From contig JBCBST010000093.1 in NCBI GenBank assembly GCA_039819115.1, positions 1 to 13,389 of the forward strand: a stretch of DNA of 13,389 nt, given 5' to 3'. Under the pieces are notes generated by a model. That model saw only the letters and a program-made list of their open reading frames with translations. It ran no database searches and was not told the DNA's origin. Positions 6,635 to 12,962 of this stretch are shown one piece after another. Every line of letters begins with the position of its first letter. Within the stretch, counting starts at the first letter, position 1. The translations under genes and the position numbers were made by a program. This stretch comes from JBCBST01 sp039819115. Lineage in GTDB: Bacteria; Bacteroidota; Rhodothermia; Balneolales; Balneolaceae.

Positions 6635-6661
6635 GCGCGTTAATTTGAGGGCACACTACTT

Positions 6662-7000
6662 ATGAGTTTAAAAAAAGCACTAACTGACAAAGACTTTGCA
6701 TTTCTCGTAGAATTAGAAACGCTACTTTACGAACGAAAAGAAGAAATGCCGCAAGGGTCGTATACCACTTCTATGTTTAAAAAAGGACTGGATAAAATCG
6801 CCCAAAAGGTAGGAGAAGAAGCGGTTGAAACGGTTATCGCTTCCAAAAACTATGGCGAAAAGGAGACCATCAATGAGGCAGCCGACCTGGTTTTTCATTT
6901 GATGTTACTCCTGGCCGAAAAAGAGATTCCTTTTCATAAAGTGGTTAAAACTTTGCGCAAGCGGCACAGCAAGGGCAACCACAAACATATTGGGGAGTAG
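6662..7000 (+). CDS. hisE: Phosphoribosyl-ATP pyrophosphatase
   Basis: Hydrolyses phosphoribosyl-ATP to phosphoribosyl-AMP and pyrophosphate, the second step of histidine biosynthesis. The 112-residue protein has the stand-alone HisE length and motifs: FLVELETLLYERK near the start, SYTTSMFKKG (33-42), the metal-binding KVGEEAVE (49-56) and EAADLVFHLM (72-81), and the closing LRKRH. No HisI (cyclohydrolase) part is fused upstream: the preceding 82 bp are non-coding, so this is not the HisIE bifunctional form common in other bacteria. No other his gene lies in the window. The alpha-helical NTP-pyrophosphohydrolase fold is shared with MazG, but the SYT and RH motifs favour HisE. Confidence 0.93.
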   Translation: MSLKKALTDKDFAFLVELETLLYERKEEMPQGSYTTSMFKKGLDKIAQKVGEEAVETVIASKNYGEKETINEAADLVFHLMLLLAEKEIPFHKVVKTLRKRHSKGNHKHIGE

Positions 7001-7024
7001 AGCAACTCCTCTGTTGTTCATCTG

Positions 7025-7040
7025 AGAACGCCGTTCTTTT
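7025..7040 (+). terminator. Weak candidate terminator after hisE
   Basis: AGAAC (7025-7029) and GTTCT (7033-7037) form a 5-bp stem with a 3-nt loop, followed directly by three more T residues. The stem is short, so termination is uncertain. Confidence 0.3.
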
Positions 7041-7055
7041 CGGGGAGGTTTACAC

Positions 7056-7073
7056 ATGAAACTTCCCTTATGA
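7056..7073 (+). other. Five-codon leader ORF overlapping the DUF4174 gene start
   Basis: The best Shine-Dalgarno of the area, GGGGAGG (7042-7048), lies 7 nt before an ATG at 7056, not before the real gene start at 7070. That ATG opens MKLPL and stops at TGA 7071-7073, overlapping the real ATG as ATGA. It could couple translation of the secreted protein to ribosomes loaded at the strong site, or be a frame-shifted relic of an older start. Confidence 0.4.
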
Positions 7074-7510
7074 AGCTATTTCTCCTCCTATCTGTACTAT
7101 CCCTTTCTGTGGCTATGCATGCCAGGGCCCAGAAGGTATCCTCTGCTTTCCAACTTGATGATTACCGATGGAAAAACCGACTGGTGCTCATTTTTGGATC
7201 CGAAACAGATTCCCTGGTTGATGAACAGCTCTCCCTGCTTAGACGTGCTGAAGATGTGCTGGCTGAGCGTGATGTACTCAAATTCTCCTTTACGGATTCT
7301 TCTCCCGATATCATTTCGAAAGAGACTGAGGCACTATACCACAAATTTAACCTCTCAGACAATAACAGAATCACCACGATCTTAATAGGTAAAGATGGTT
7401 CCGAAAAACTCCGGGTGAAAAATAATGTGTTATCCGTGGAGTTATTACTCACAACCATCGACGCCATGCCTATGCGTCGCAGGGAAATGCAGCGGCAGTA
7501 TAAACCCTGA
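7070..7510 (+). CDS. Secreted DUF4174-domain protein
   Basis: A 146-residue exported protein. The first 20 residues form a signal peptide (MKLFLLLSVLSLSVAM core, cleavage predicted after ARA|Q). The rest is a DUF4174 domain: LDDYRWKNRLVLIFG near residues 29-43, a central thioredoxin-like alternation with ERDVLKFSFTD, then ILIGKDGSEKLR and the hallmark ending IDAMPMRRREM (130-140). No CxxC redox pair is present, so it is not an ordinary thioredoxin. Family function is unknown. It stands alone between hisE and the phenylacetate operon, although the following paa promoter begins only about 15 bp after its stop. Its start codon overlaps a five-codon leader ORF that owns the strong ribosome-binding site. 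Confidence 0.88.
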   Translation: MKLFLLLSVLSLSVAMHARAQKVSSAFQLDDYRWKNRLVLIFGSETDSLVDEQLSLLRRAEDVLAERDVLKFSFTDSSPDIISKETEALYHKFNLSDNNRITTILIGKDGSEKLRVKNNVLSVELLLTTIDAMPMRRREMQRQYKP

Positions 7511-7524
7511 CATCAGGATGATAC

Positions 7525-7555
7525 TTGTGAATGGTTTTTAACCTCTCTATGTTTA
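7525..7555 (+). promoter_or_regulatory. Candidate promoter of the paaABCD-paaG unit
   Basis: TTG (7525-7527), a 20-bp spacer, then TATGTTTA (7548-7555), one mismatch from TAnnTTTG. Transcription would begin near 7562, giving a leader of about 22 nt that is largely occupied by the palindrome at 7570-7581. Confidence 0.45.
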
Positions 7556-7569
7556 ACGAATGTAACTAA

Positions 7570-7581
7570 AAAAGCGCTTTT
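7570..7581. promoter_or_regulatory. 12-bp palindrome just before paaA
   Basis: AAAAGCGCTTTT is a perfect palindrome ending 2 bp before the paaA ATG and just downstream of the candidate promoter. Its right part, AAGCGCTTTTCTA, recurs with one mismatch at 11433-11445 upstream of paaH. A shared operator for a phenylacetate regulator is possible. Confidence 0.4.
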
Positions 7582-7583
7582 CT

Positions 7584-8528
7584 ATGGAAACTCAACAGCA
7601 ATTAGATGACTTCCAGGCACGCATTGATGCCGGCGAGAAAATAGAACCTAAAGACTGGATGCCGGAACGTTACCGCAAGCAGCTTATTCGGATGATGAGT
7701 CAGCACGCACATTCCGAAATTGTGGGTATGCTTCCCGAAGGTAACTGGATTACCCGTGCTCCATCGCTAAAGCGGAAAATGGTACTACTTGCAAAGGTTC
7801 AGGACGAAGCCGGTCATGGGCTGTACCTGTATAGCGGTACCGAAACACTCAATATTAGCAGACAGGAATTGGTGGAGCAATATCTGTACGGTAAAGCGAA
7901 ATACTCCAGCATTTTTAATTACCCAACGCTTAGCTATGCCGACGTTGTGGTTATAGGCTGGTTGGTGGATGGTGCTGCTATCGTGAATCAAACGCGATTA
8001 GCACATTCCTCGTATGGCCCGTATGCGCGCGCTAACCTCCGCATTTGTCGTGAGGAAAGCTTCCATAAAAAGCAGGGCTACGAAATGGTGGCAAAAATGG
8101 CTTCCGGAACACCAGCTCAGCGCAAAATGGCACAGGATTCGGTAAACCGCTGGTGGTGGCCTACATTAATGATGTTCGGGCCGCATGATACAGATTCACC
8201 AAACAGTGAAGAGTTGATTAAGTGGCAAGTGAAGCTGAACACGAACGACGAACTCAGACAGCACTTCGTAGATCGTGCCGTGATGGAAGCCGAAGCCATT
8301 GGCCTTACCCTTCCGGATCCCGATATGACCTTTAATGAAGAGACGGGACACTGGGAGTTTGGCGAAATTCCGTGGGATGAATTCTGGGATGTTGTAAATG
8401 GTAACGGTGTTATGAATCGTGAGCGCATAAAAGCACGAAGAACTGCCTACGAAGAAGGGGCTTGGGTTCGGGATGCAGCAACGGCCTATGCACGTAAGAA
8501 AAAAATGGCCTCTGAAAAGGCCTCTTAA
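7584..8528 (+). CDS. paaA: 1,2-phenylacetyl-CoA epoxidase, catalytic subunit A
   Basis: Catalytic subunit of the multicomponent oxygenase that converts phenylacetyl-CoA to its ring-1,2-epoxide with O2 and electrons from PaaE. The 314-residue protein carries the full diiron ligand set expected by alignment to E. coli PaaA: Glu45, Glu75-x2-His78 (in KVQDEAGHG), Asp129 (in LVDGAA), and Glu158-x2-His161 (in CREESFHKKQGYE). MLPEGNWITRAP and NRWWWPTLMMFGP are further family blocks. It is the first gene of the PAA unit, and paaB follows after 106 bp, the only real gap in the unit. A promoter-like TTG-N20-TATGTTTA and a 12-bp palindrome precede it; no Shine-Dalgarno is seen. Confidence 0.97.
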   Translation: METQQQLDDFQARIDAGEKIEPKDWMPERYRKQLIRMMSQHAHSEIVGMLPEGNWITRAPSLKRKMVLLAKVQDEAGHGLYLYSGTETLNISRQELVEQYLYGKAKYSSIFNYPTLSYADVVVIGWLVDGAAIVNQTRLAHSSYGPYARANLRICREESFHKKQGYEMVAKMASGTPAQRKMAQDSVNRWWWPTLMMFGPHDTDSPNSEELIKWQVKLNTNDELRQHFVDRAVMEAEAIGLTLPDPDMTFNEETGHWEFGEIPWDEFWDVVNGNGVMNRERIKARRTAYEEGAWVRDAATAYARKKKMASEKAS

Positions 8529-8552
8529 CGAATGTTCTGGTACTTGTTATCC

Positions 8553-8575
8553 TCAGCATATACTGCTTCTGCTGA
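8553..8575 (+). other. Hairpin in the paaA-paaB spacer
   Basis: TCAGCA (8553-8558) and TGCTGA (8570-8575) are perfect complements with an 11-nt loop, in the only sizeable gap of the unit. It is followed by a few T residues but no strong T-tract. It could adjust relative amounts of PaaA and the downstream proteins by processing or partial termination. Confidence 0.35.
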
Positions 8576-8634
8576 ATTTCAAACCGCACCGTAAAACAGG
8601 CCGATATCAGGATGAAGGTAAAACACAGCTCGAT

Positions 8635-8925
8635 ATGACGAATGAAGAATGGCCTCTCTGGGAGGTATTTACGCAAAAGAAATCAGGTGCAGCTCATGAG
8701 CATGCAGGCAGCCTTCATGCTCCGGATGCGGAAGGCGCACTACAAAATGCACGTGACGTGTACTCCCGAAGAAAGGAGGCTGTTAGTATATGGGTAGTCC
8801 CTTCCAATCAGATTGTGGCTTCATCACCGGAAGATGAGGGTCCGTTTTTCGATCCTGCTCATGATAAACTATACCGCCATCCCCAGTTTTACAGTGTACC
8901 AAGAGCCGTAAAAAAACGATCATGA
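8635..8925 (+). CDS. paaB: 1,2-phenylacetyl-CoA epoxidase, subunit B
   Basis: A 96-residue structural subunit of the phenylacetyl-CoA epoxidase, thought to bridge PaaAC heterodimers. The start at 8635 is set by homology: the family begins close to WPLWEVF, here at residues 6-12. Other conserved blocks are HEHAGSLHAPDAEGALQNAR, YSRRKEAVSIWVV and the ending FDPAHDKLYRHPQFYSVP. The frame is open about 54 codons further upstream (to 8473), but that stretch overlaps paaA and has no family resemblance. AAGG lies about 16 nt upstream. The stop overlaps the paaC start as ATGA (8922-8925). Confidence 0.96.
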   Translation: MTNEEWPLWEVFTQKKSGAAHEHAGSLHAPDAEGALQNARDVYSRRKEAVSIWVVPSNQIVASSPEDEGPFFDPAHDKLYRHPQFYSVPRAVKKRS

Positions 8926-9707
8926 GTACAACAACTAGCCTAACTTCAGATATCGCATTCAGGACCTATCTGCTTCGCCTGGCAGACGATCGTCTCATAC
9001 TGGGTCAACGTATTTCGGAATGGTGTGGCCACGGTCCTGAGCTGGAAGAAGATTTAGCCCTTGCCAATATTGCCCTCGATCTTATCGGACATTCCAGCGC
9101 CTTGTACGAATATGCCAATCAATTTGATGAGCGGGGTGATCTTACACCCGATCATTTTGTCTATTTCCGCGACGATCCTGAATTCACCAACCTTCAATTG
9201 TGTGAGTTGCCCCGTGGTGATTATGCATTCACCACTGCGCGCCTGTTTTTATTTAGTTCCTTTAGTTTTTTCCTCTACCGCAATCTCCAAAGCATCGAAG
9301 ATGAGCAGTTCAGAGGAATGATTCAGAAGCACCTGAAGGAGGTGAAGTATCATCTGCGTCATTCCAGAGACTGGGTGATTAAGCTGGGCGATGGAACGGA
9401 TATCAGTCATCAGAAGATCCAGGAGGCGTTGAACGAACTATGGATGTATATCGGTGAACTTTTTTATGCTGATGAAGTGGATCAATTAATGGTCTATTCG
9501 GGCAATGGAACCGATACTTCTGTGTTTCATGGGGAATGGAAACAACTGGTTGAGCAAACATTGACCGAAGCGACTCTGGAGATTCCGGATTGGGATCAAT
9601 TCATGATTTCCGGCAGCCGAAAAGGAATTCACTCTGAACACCTGGGGCATCTGCTCGCCCAAATGCAGTTTTTAAGACGGTCACACCAGGATGCCGACTG
9701 GCAATAA
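8922..9707 (+). CDS. paaC: 1,2-phenylacetyl-CoA epoxidase, subunit C
   Basis: A 261-residue ferritin-like helical subunit that pairs with PaaA and stabilises it; in studied systems it does not hold the working diiron site. Family blocks are LADDRLILGQRISEWCGHGP near residues 20-40, LEEDLALANIALDLIGHS directly after, the DPEFTNLQLCELPRGDYAFT segment, and a C-terminal SRKGIHSEHLGHLLAQMQFLRR-type helix. Translationally coupled to paaB (ATGA) and to paaD, whose start lies 17 bp inside it. Length is normal, with no disruption. Confidence 0.96.
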   Translation: MSTTTSLTSDIAFRTYLLRLADDRLILGQRISEWCGHGPELEEDLALANIALDLIGHSSALYEYANQFDERGDLTPDHFVYFRDDPEFTNLQLCELPRGDYAFTTARLFLFSSFSFFLYRNLQSIEDEQFRGMIQKHLKEVKYHLRHSRDWVIKLGDGTDISHQKIQEALNELWMYIGELFYADEVDQLMVYSGNGTDTSVFHGEWKQLVEQTLTEATLEIPDWDQFMISGSRKGIHSEHLGHLLAQMQFLRRSHQDADWQ

Positions 9708-10197
9708 TCATACCGAAGCTCAAATCTGGGATTATCTGGCTGAAGTGGTAGATCCTGAGATCCCGGTACTTAACATCATCGAAATGGGTATAGCCCGCCA
9801 GGTTGATGTTTCAGATCAGCATGTGCAGGTGAAAATCACTCCTACGTATTCGGGTTGTCCGGCTATGAATGCCATTGAACAAGGCGTAAAACAAAAGCTA
9901 GAGGAAAAAGGAATATCCAATTTTGATGTCGTTATGGATTATTCAGAAGCCTGGACAACCGATTGGATGACGGGGGAGGCCAAAGAAAAGCTCAAAGACT
10001 ATGGCATTGCACCTCCTACTGAAACGCTGAACGAAGAAGATTTTTTAACATCCTTAAGTGGAAATAAAGTTGTGCCTTGCCCATTTTGTGACTCATTGGA
10101 TACGGTTTTGCAGTCACAGTTTGGTTCAACCGCCTGCAAAGCTCAGTATTTTTGTAATTCCTGCAATCAACCCTACGAGCACTTCAAATGTCATTAA
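9691..10197 (+). CDS. paaD: PaaD, maturation factor of the phenylacetyl-CoA epoxidase
   Basis: A 168-residue protein with an N-terminal MIP18/DUF59 domain (about residues 10-105) and a C-terminal cysteine cluster. The first domain holds VVDPEIPVLNIIEMGI (19-34) and TYSGCPAM with Cys56, the conserved Fe-S assembly-type cysteine. The tail has Cys130, 133, 149, 155, 158 and 167 in CPFCDS, STACKAQ, CNSC and FKCH, giving a metal or Fe-S binding site typical of PaaD. PaaD is required for active epoxidase, probably by metal-centre assembly in PaaA or PaaE. It overlaps paaC by 17 bp and the next small gene by 10 bp, showing a compact polycistronic unit. Confidence 0.95.
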   Translation: MPTGNNHTEAQIWDYLAEVVDPEIPVLNIIEMGIARQVDVSDQHVQVKITPTYSGCPAMNAIEQGVKQKLEEKGISNFDVVMDYSEAWTTDWMTGEAKEKLKDYGIAPPTETLNEEDFLTSLSGNKVVPCPFCDSLDTVLQSQFGSTACKAQYFCNSCNQPYEHFKCH

Positions 10198-10565
10198 AGC
10201 ATATCTCTTTATGGATGGTCTTCCTGGCTTCTGGCTCTGTATGGGCTCAGGAACAACCCGTTGATTCTCTGCCCCTTTCGTTTTTACCCACCCTGGGTGA
10301 GCTTTCAGCATCTTCACCCCATCAGGGTTTGCAAGTAGGACCCGTCCCCACGTTTCGGTTATCAGGTGGGCTGGAGTTTGCGCTTTCTGTTCTCGATGTG
10401 ATAAAATATCGTGACGTCTTTGATATGGCTATTGCAGATCCCCTCTTCGATCCTCGTACGATTTATGCCCAAACCGCATTTGAATACAATCGAAAGCTTC
10501 GATTCCATCAAATGCTGGGACAACCCCAATCACGTCAATTTTTCTCTTTTGAACCCTTTTATTGA
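10188..10565 (+). CDS. Small exported protein of unknown function inside the paa unit
   Basis: A 125-residue product I do not recognise. It begins with a convincing signal peptide: charged SLKH, hydrophobic ISLWMVFLASG, cleavage after Ala20 (VWA|QEQP). The mature part, about 105 residues, has no cysteine and no obvious lipobox or membrane segment. Features are a proline-rich start, FRLSGGLEFALSVLDV, DPLFDPRTIYAQTAFEYNRK and an aromatic ending FFSFEPFY, which may suggest strands or envelope attachment. The ATG overlaps paaD by 10 bp and the stop overlaps the proposed paaG start by 17 bp, so it is translated in the same unit. All other products of this unit are cytoplasmic, so an exported one stands out. 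A role in phenylacetate uptake or tolerance would be guesswork. Confidence 0.75.
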   Translation: MSLKHISLWMVFLASGSVWAQEQPVDSLPLSFLPTLGELSASSPHQGLQVGPVPTFRLSGGLEFALSVLDVIKYRDVFDMAIADPLFDPRTIYAQTAFEYNRKLRFHQMLGQPQSRQFFSFEPFY

Positions 10566-11337
10566 ACACACCTTAACCGACGGCGTGCTTTTGGTGCAGC
10601 TGAATCGCCCGGACGTTCTGAACAGTTTTAACTTTGAGATGGCCGATCAGTTTCTGGAAGTTTTTCAGACGGCGAAGGAAAATGATACTGTGCGATGTGT
10701 GTTGATTACAGGTAATGGCCGGGCCTTTTGCGCCGGACAGGATCTGGAAGAAGTCGTGGAAATCGGGAAGGACCCCGACCGGGAGTTAAGCGAAGTGGTA
10801 CAACACACGTACAATCCCATTATTCTTGCTATACGCGAACTCCTAAAACCGGTTATTTGTGCGGTAAACGGTACGGCCGCTGGTGCTGGCGCTAACATTG
10901 CATTGGCGTGCGATCTCGTCTTAGCTTCGGAGAAGGCAAAATTCATTCAGAGTTTTTCTCAAATAGGTCTTATTCCCGATAGCGCCGGAAGCTTTATTCT
11001 TCCACGATTAATTGGTCTGGCAAGAGCAACGGAACTCTGTTTTACAGGTCGCCCGGTTACGGCACCTGAAGCCGTCTCCATGGGCATGATTTACAAAGCT
11101 GTTGCCGCAGATGAGCTACTGAATGAAGCGCATGCCTTAGCTTCAAAACTGGCAAGTATGCCCACACGGGGTTTTGGACTGACCAAAAAAGCGTTTAACG
11201 CAGGATTCTCCAATACTTTACACCAGCAGCTGGAACTGGAGGGAGCCTTACAAGCCGAAGCTGGTAAAACACATGACTATAAAGAAGGGGTTGCTGCTTT
11301 TCTGGAGAAACGGAAACCTGTGTTTACAGGAAACTGA
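10549..11337 (+). CDS. paaG: 1,2-epoxyphenylacetyl-CoA isomerase (oxepin-CoA forming)
   Basis: Crotonase-fold isomerase that converts ring-1,2-epoxyphenylacetyl-CoA to oxepin-CoA. The TTG at 10549 gives a 262-residue protein beginning MNPFIEHTLTDGV, equal in length to E. coli PaaG and aligned with its N-terminus. An ATG exists at 10411, but its 46-residue extension lies over the preceding gene and looks non-homologous. Key features are LNRPDVLNSF (18-27), FCAGQDLEE (60-68), the YNP block, the oxyanion region KPVICAVNGTAAGAGAN (100-116), and IGLIPDSAGS with catalytic-type Asp144. The protein ends VFTGN, like PaaG. PaaG rather than the hydratase PaaF is favoured by FCAGQDL, the LIPD aspartate and lack of the second hydratase glutamate pattern. 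Confidence 0.93.
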   Translation: MNPFIEHTLTDGVLLVQLNRPDVLNSFNFEMADQFLEVFQTAKENDTVRCVLITGNGRAFCAGQDLEEVVEIGKDPDRELSEVVQHTYNPIILAIRELLKPVICAVNGTAAGAGANIALACDLVLASEKAKFIQSFSQIGLIPDSAGSFILPRLIGLARATELCFTGRPVTAPEAVSMGMIYKAVAADELLNEAHALASKLASMPTRGFGLTKKAFNAGFSNTLHQQLELEGALQAEAGKTHDYKEGVAAFLEKRKPVFTGN

Positions 11338-11338
11338 T

Positions 11339-11366
11339 TATACGTGCACCGTATACAGGCTTTTCT
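11339..11366 (+). terminator. Candidate terminator after paaG
   Basis: TATACG (11339-11344) and CGTATA (11350-11355) form a 6-bp stem with a 5-nt loop just 1 bp after the paaG stop, followed by a T-rich run (CTTTTCTTTTT) starting about 4 nt later. The stem is A/T-heavy, so termination may be partial. Confidence 0.4.
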
Positions 11367-11432
11367 TTTTGTGATAACGTTTCCAGCTAACATTTCAAAC
11401 CTGTTTTAACCTTCCCGTTTTTAATATCTTGG

Positions 11433-11445
11433 AAGCGTTTTTCTA
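11433..11445 (+). promoter_or_regulatory. Element shared with the paaA upstream region
   Basis: AAGCGTTTTTCTA matches AAGCGCTTTTCTA at 7572-7584 in 12 of 13 positions and lies 23 bp before the paaH start. TATCTTGG (11425-11432), immediately upstream, is a poor match to the -7 consensus. The rest of the 130-bp paaG-paaH spacer shows nothing else definite apart from the candidate terminator. Confidence 0.3.
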
Positions 11446-11467
11446 ACTCAACATCTGCTATTTTATT

Positions 11468-12628
11468 ATGAGCTCATCCCCAATCATAATCGGCATCGTT
11501 GGCGCCGGAACTATGGGAGCTGGCATAGCTCAAATCGCGGCTACGAACGGTCATACCGTATATCTTTATGATGCCTTTACTCCCCAACTGGAAAAGGCAA
11601 AACAATCATTACAAAAAATTCTGAGCCGGCAAGTTGAAAAACAACGAATGACCCGGGAAGATGTTGATGATATTCTGGAACGTATCCATTTTGAGGAAAC
11701 GACCACGAAGTTCGGGGATTGTGGATTTGTGATAGAGGCTGTAATTGAAAACCTTGACGTCAAAAAAGATGTATTTACCCGGCTGGAAGCCATCGTCCCC
11801 AAAACCTGTATTCTGGCAACAAATACCTCTTCCCTTTCTATCGCTTCCATTTCTTCTTCTTTGAAGCGACCAGCACGATGTATCGGGGTTCACTTTTTTA
11901 ATCCGGCCCCTCTGATGAAACTGGTGGAAGTCATCCCTGGTATCCCCACATCGGATGATACCTTATCAGCCGCTCATACACTTATTAAGGGCTGGGGAAA
12001 AACCACCGTCACAGCAAAAGATACCCCCGGTTTTATCGTAAACCGTGTTGCCCGCCCTTTTTATGGAGAGGCACTTCGGATTCTGGAAGAAGGGATTGCC
12101 GATGTCCCTACCATCGATTGGGCTATAAAAACTATTGGGGGGTTCCGCATGGGGCCTTTTGAGTTGATGGATTTGATCGGGCATGATGTAAACTATGAAG
12201 TTACTTCTTCCGTATTTGAAGCCTTTTATTATGATCCCCGGTTCAAACCTTCTTTTGCCCAAAAACGACTGGTCGAAGCCGGATGGCTCGGCAAGAAGTC
12301 AGGTAAAGGGTTTTATGATTATACGGACCTGGCAACCAAACCTGAACCTGTACAAGATCCGGCTCTGGGTGAACGCATCGTAAACCGAATTCTGGCTATG
12401 CTCATCAATGAAGCGTATGACGCTGTTTTTATGAATATCGGTACCGAAGAAGATGTTGATCTGGCCATGACACATGGAGTAAACTATCCAAAAGGACTGA
12501 TGAAGTGGTCAAAAGAAATTGGAGTGAGCGTGATCTATAACCGACTGACTCAATTACAGGATGAGTACGGGGAAGATCGGTACCGACCGAATCCATTGTT
12601 GCGCAAAATGGCTTTAGGACACGTTTAA
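11468..12628 (+). CDS. paaH: 3-hydroxyacyl-CoA dehydrogenase (3-hydroxyadipyl-CoA dehydrogenase)
   Basis: NAD-dependent oxidation of 3-hydroxyadipyl-CoA to 3-oxoadipyl-CoA, late in phenylacetate breakdown. The 386-residue protein has an N-terminal Rossmann domain with GAGTMG at 12-17 and Asp35 ending the second strand (VYLYD), typical for NAD. The catalytic region is ATNTSSLSI (117-125) and GVHFFNPAPLMKLVEV (140-155) with His142 and Glu154. The C-terminal 3HCDH domain begins after TPGFIVNRVARPFYGEA, with GPFELMDLIGHD, and a second partial C-terminal domain spans about 300-380. It is shorter than the 475-residue E. coli PaaH, but this length is common in related phyla. The assignment to phenylacetate rather than general beta-oxidation rests on neighbours. 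Its stop overlaps the next gene by one base (TAATG). Confidence 0.9.
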   Translation: MSSSPIIIGIVGAGTMGAGIAQIAATNGHTVYLYDAFTPQLEKAKQSLQKILSRQVEKQRMTREDVDDILERIHFEETTTKFGDCGFVIEAVIENLDVKKDVFTRLEAIVPKTCILATNTSSLSIASISSSLKRPARCIGVHFFNPAPLMKLVEVIPGIPTSDDTLSAAHTLIKGWGKTTVTAKDTPGFIVNRVARPFYGEALRILEEGIADVPTIDWAIKTIGGFRMGPFELMDLIGHDVNYEVTSSVFEAFYYDPRFKPSFAQKRLVEAGWLGKKSGKGFYDYTDLATKPEPVQDPALGERIVNRILAMLINEAYDAVFMNIGTEEDVDLAMTHGVNYPKGLMKWSKEIGVSVIYNRLTQLQDEYGEDRYRPNPLLRKMALGHV

Positions 12629-12951
12629 TGAGGCATATTCTTTTCGTGTGTGGTAAAAACAAACTGAGGAGCCCGACAGCAGAAGCCATTTTTTGTGATC
12701 AAGGAGGATATGAGGTCCGTTCAGCTGGATTAAATAATGACGCAGAAGTACCTCTTGGCGCTGAAGATGTAAAGTGGGCCGACCTGATTTTCTTAATGGA
12801 AAAAACGCATAAAACGAAGCTTCAAAAAAGATTTAAATCATTTCTAAAAAACCAAAAGCTTATCGTGTTAGACATTCCTGATGAGTATGACTTCATGGAA
12901 GAGGCTCTGGTAAGAATTCTAACCGAAAAAGTAAGCCGCTTTTTAACATAA
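12628..12951 (+). CDS. Small tyrosine-phosphatase-like protein (COG4551 type)
   Basis: A 107-residue protein of the short low-molecular-weight protein tyrosine phosphatase-like group. The phosphate-binding loop is intact: Cys8-x5-Arg14-Ser15 in FVCGKNKLRSPTAEA. A typical RSAGL strand follows near residues 31-35, then WADLIFLMEKTHKTKL and a late IPDEYDFM that may supply the general-acid Asp. It is shorter than classical LMW-PTPs (about 150 residues), as expected for this group, whose substrates are unknown. It starts by a TAATG overlap with paaH and is 11 bp from the paaJ start, so it is expressed with phenylacetate genes. Possible links to arsenate reductase folds are less likely because the loop is the PTP type. 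Confidence 0.85.
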   Translation: MRHILFVCGKNKLRSPTAEAIFCDQGGYEVRSAGLNNDAEVPLGAEDVKWADLIFLMEKTHKTKLQKRFKSFLKNQKLIVLDIPDEYDFMEEALVRILTEKVSRFLT

Positions 12952-12962
12952 AAACCTCTCCC

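Noticed and set aside
6580..6661. Remnant of a HisI domain ahead of hisE
   Set aside because: The 82 bp are A/T-rich, contain stops in reading and show no HisI motif; the gene is a stand-alone hisE.
8473..8634. Extension of paaB upstream to 8473
   Set aside because: It lies partly in paaA and has no similarity to PaaB, whose normal start is just before the WPLWEVF block.
10411..10548. N-terminal extension of PaaG from the ATG at 10411
   Set aside because: It overlaps the exported-protein gene in another frame, has no PaaG-like sequence, and the TTG at 10549 gives the family length.
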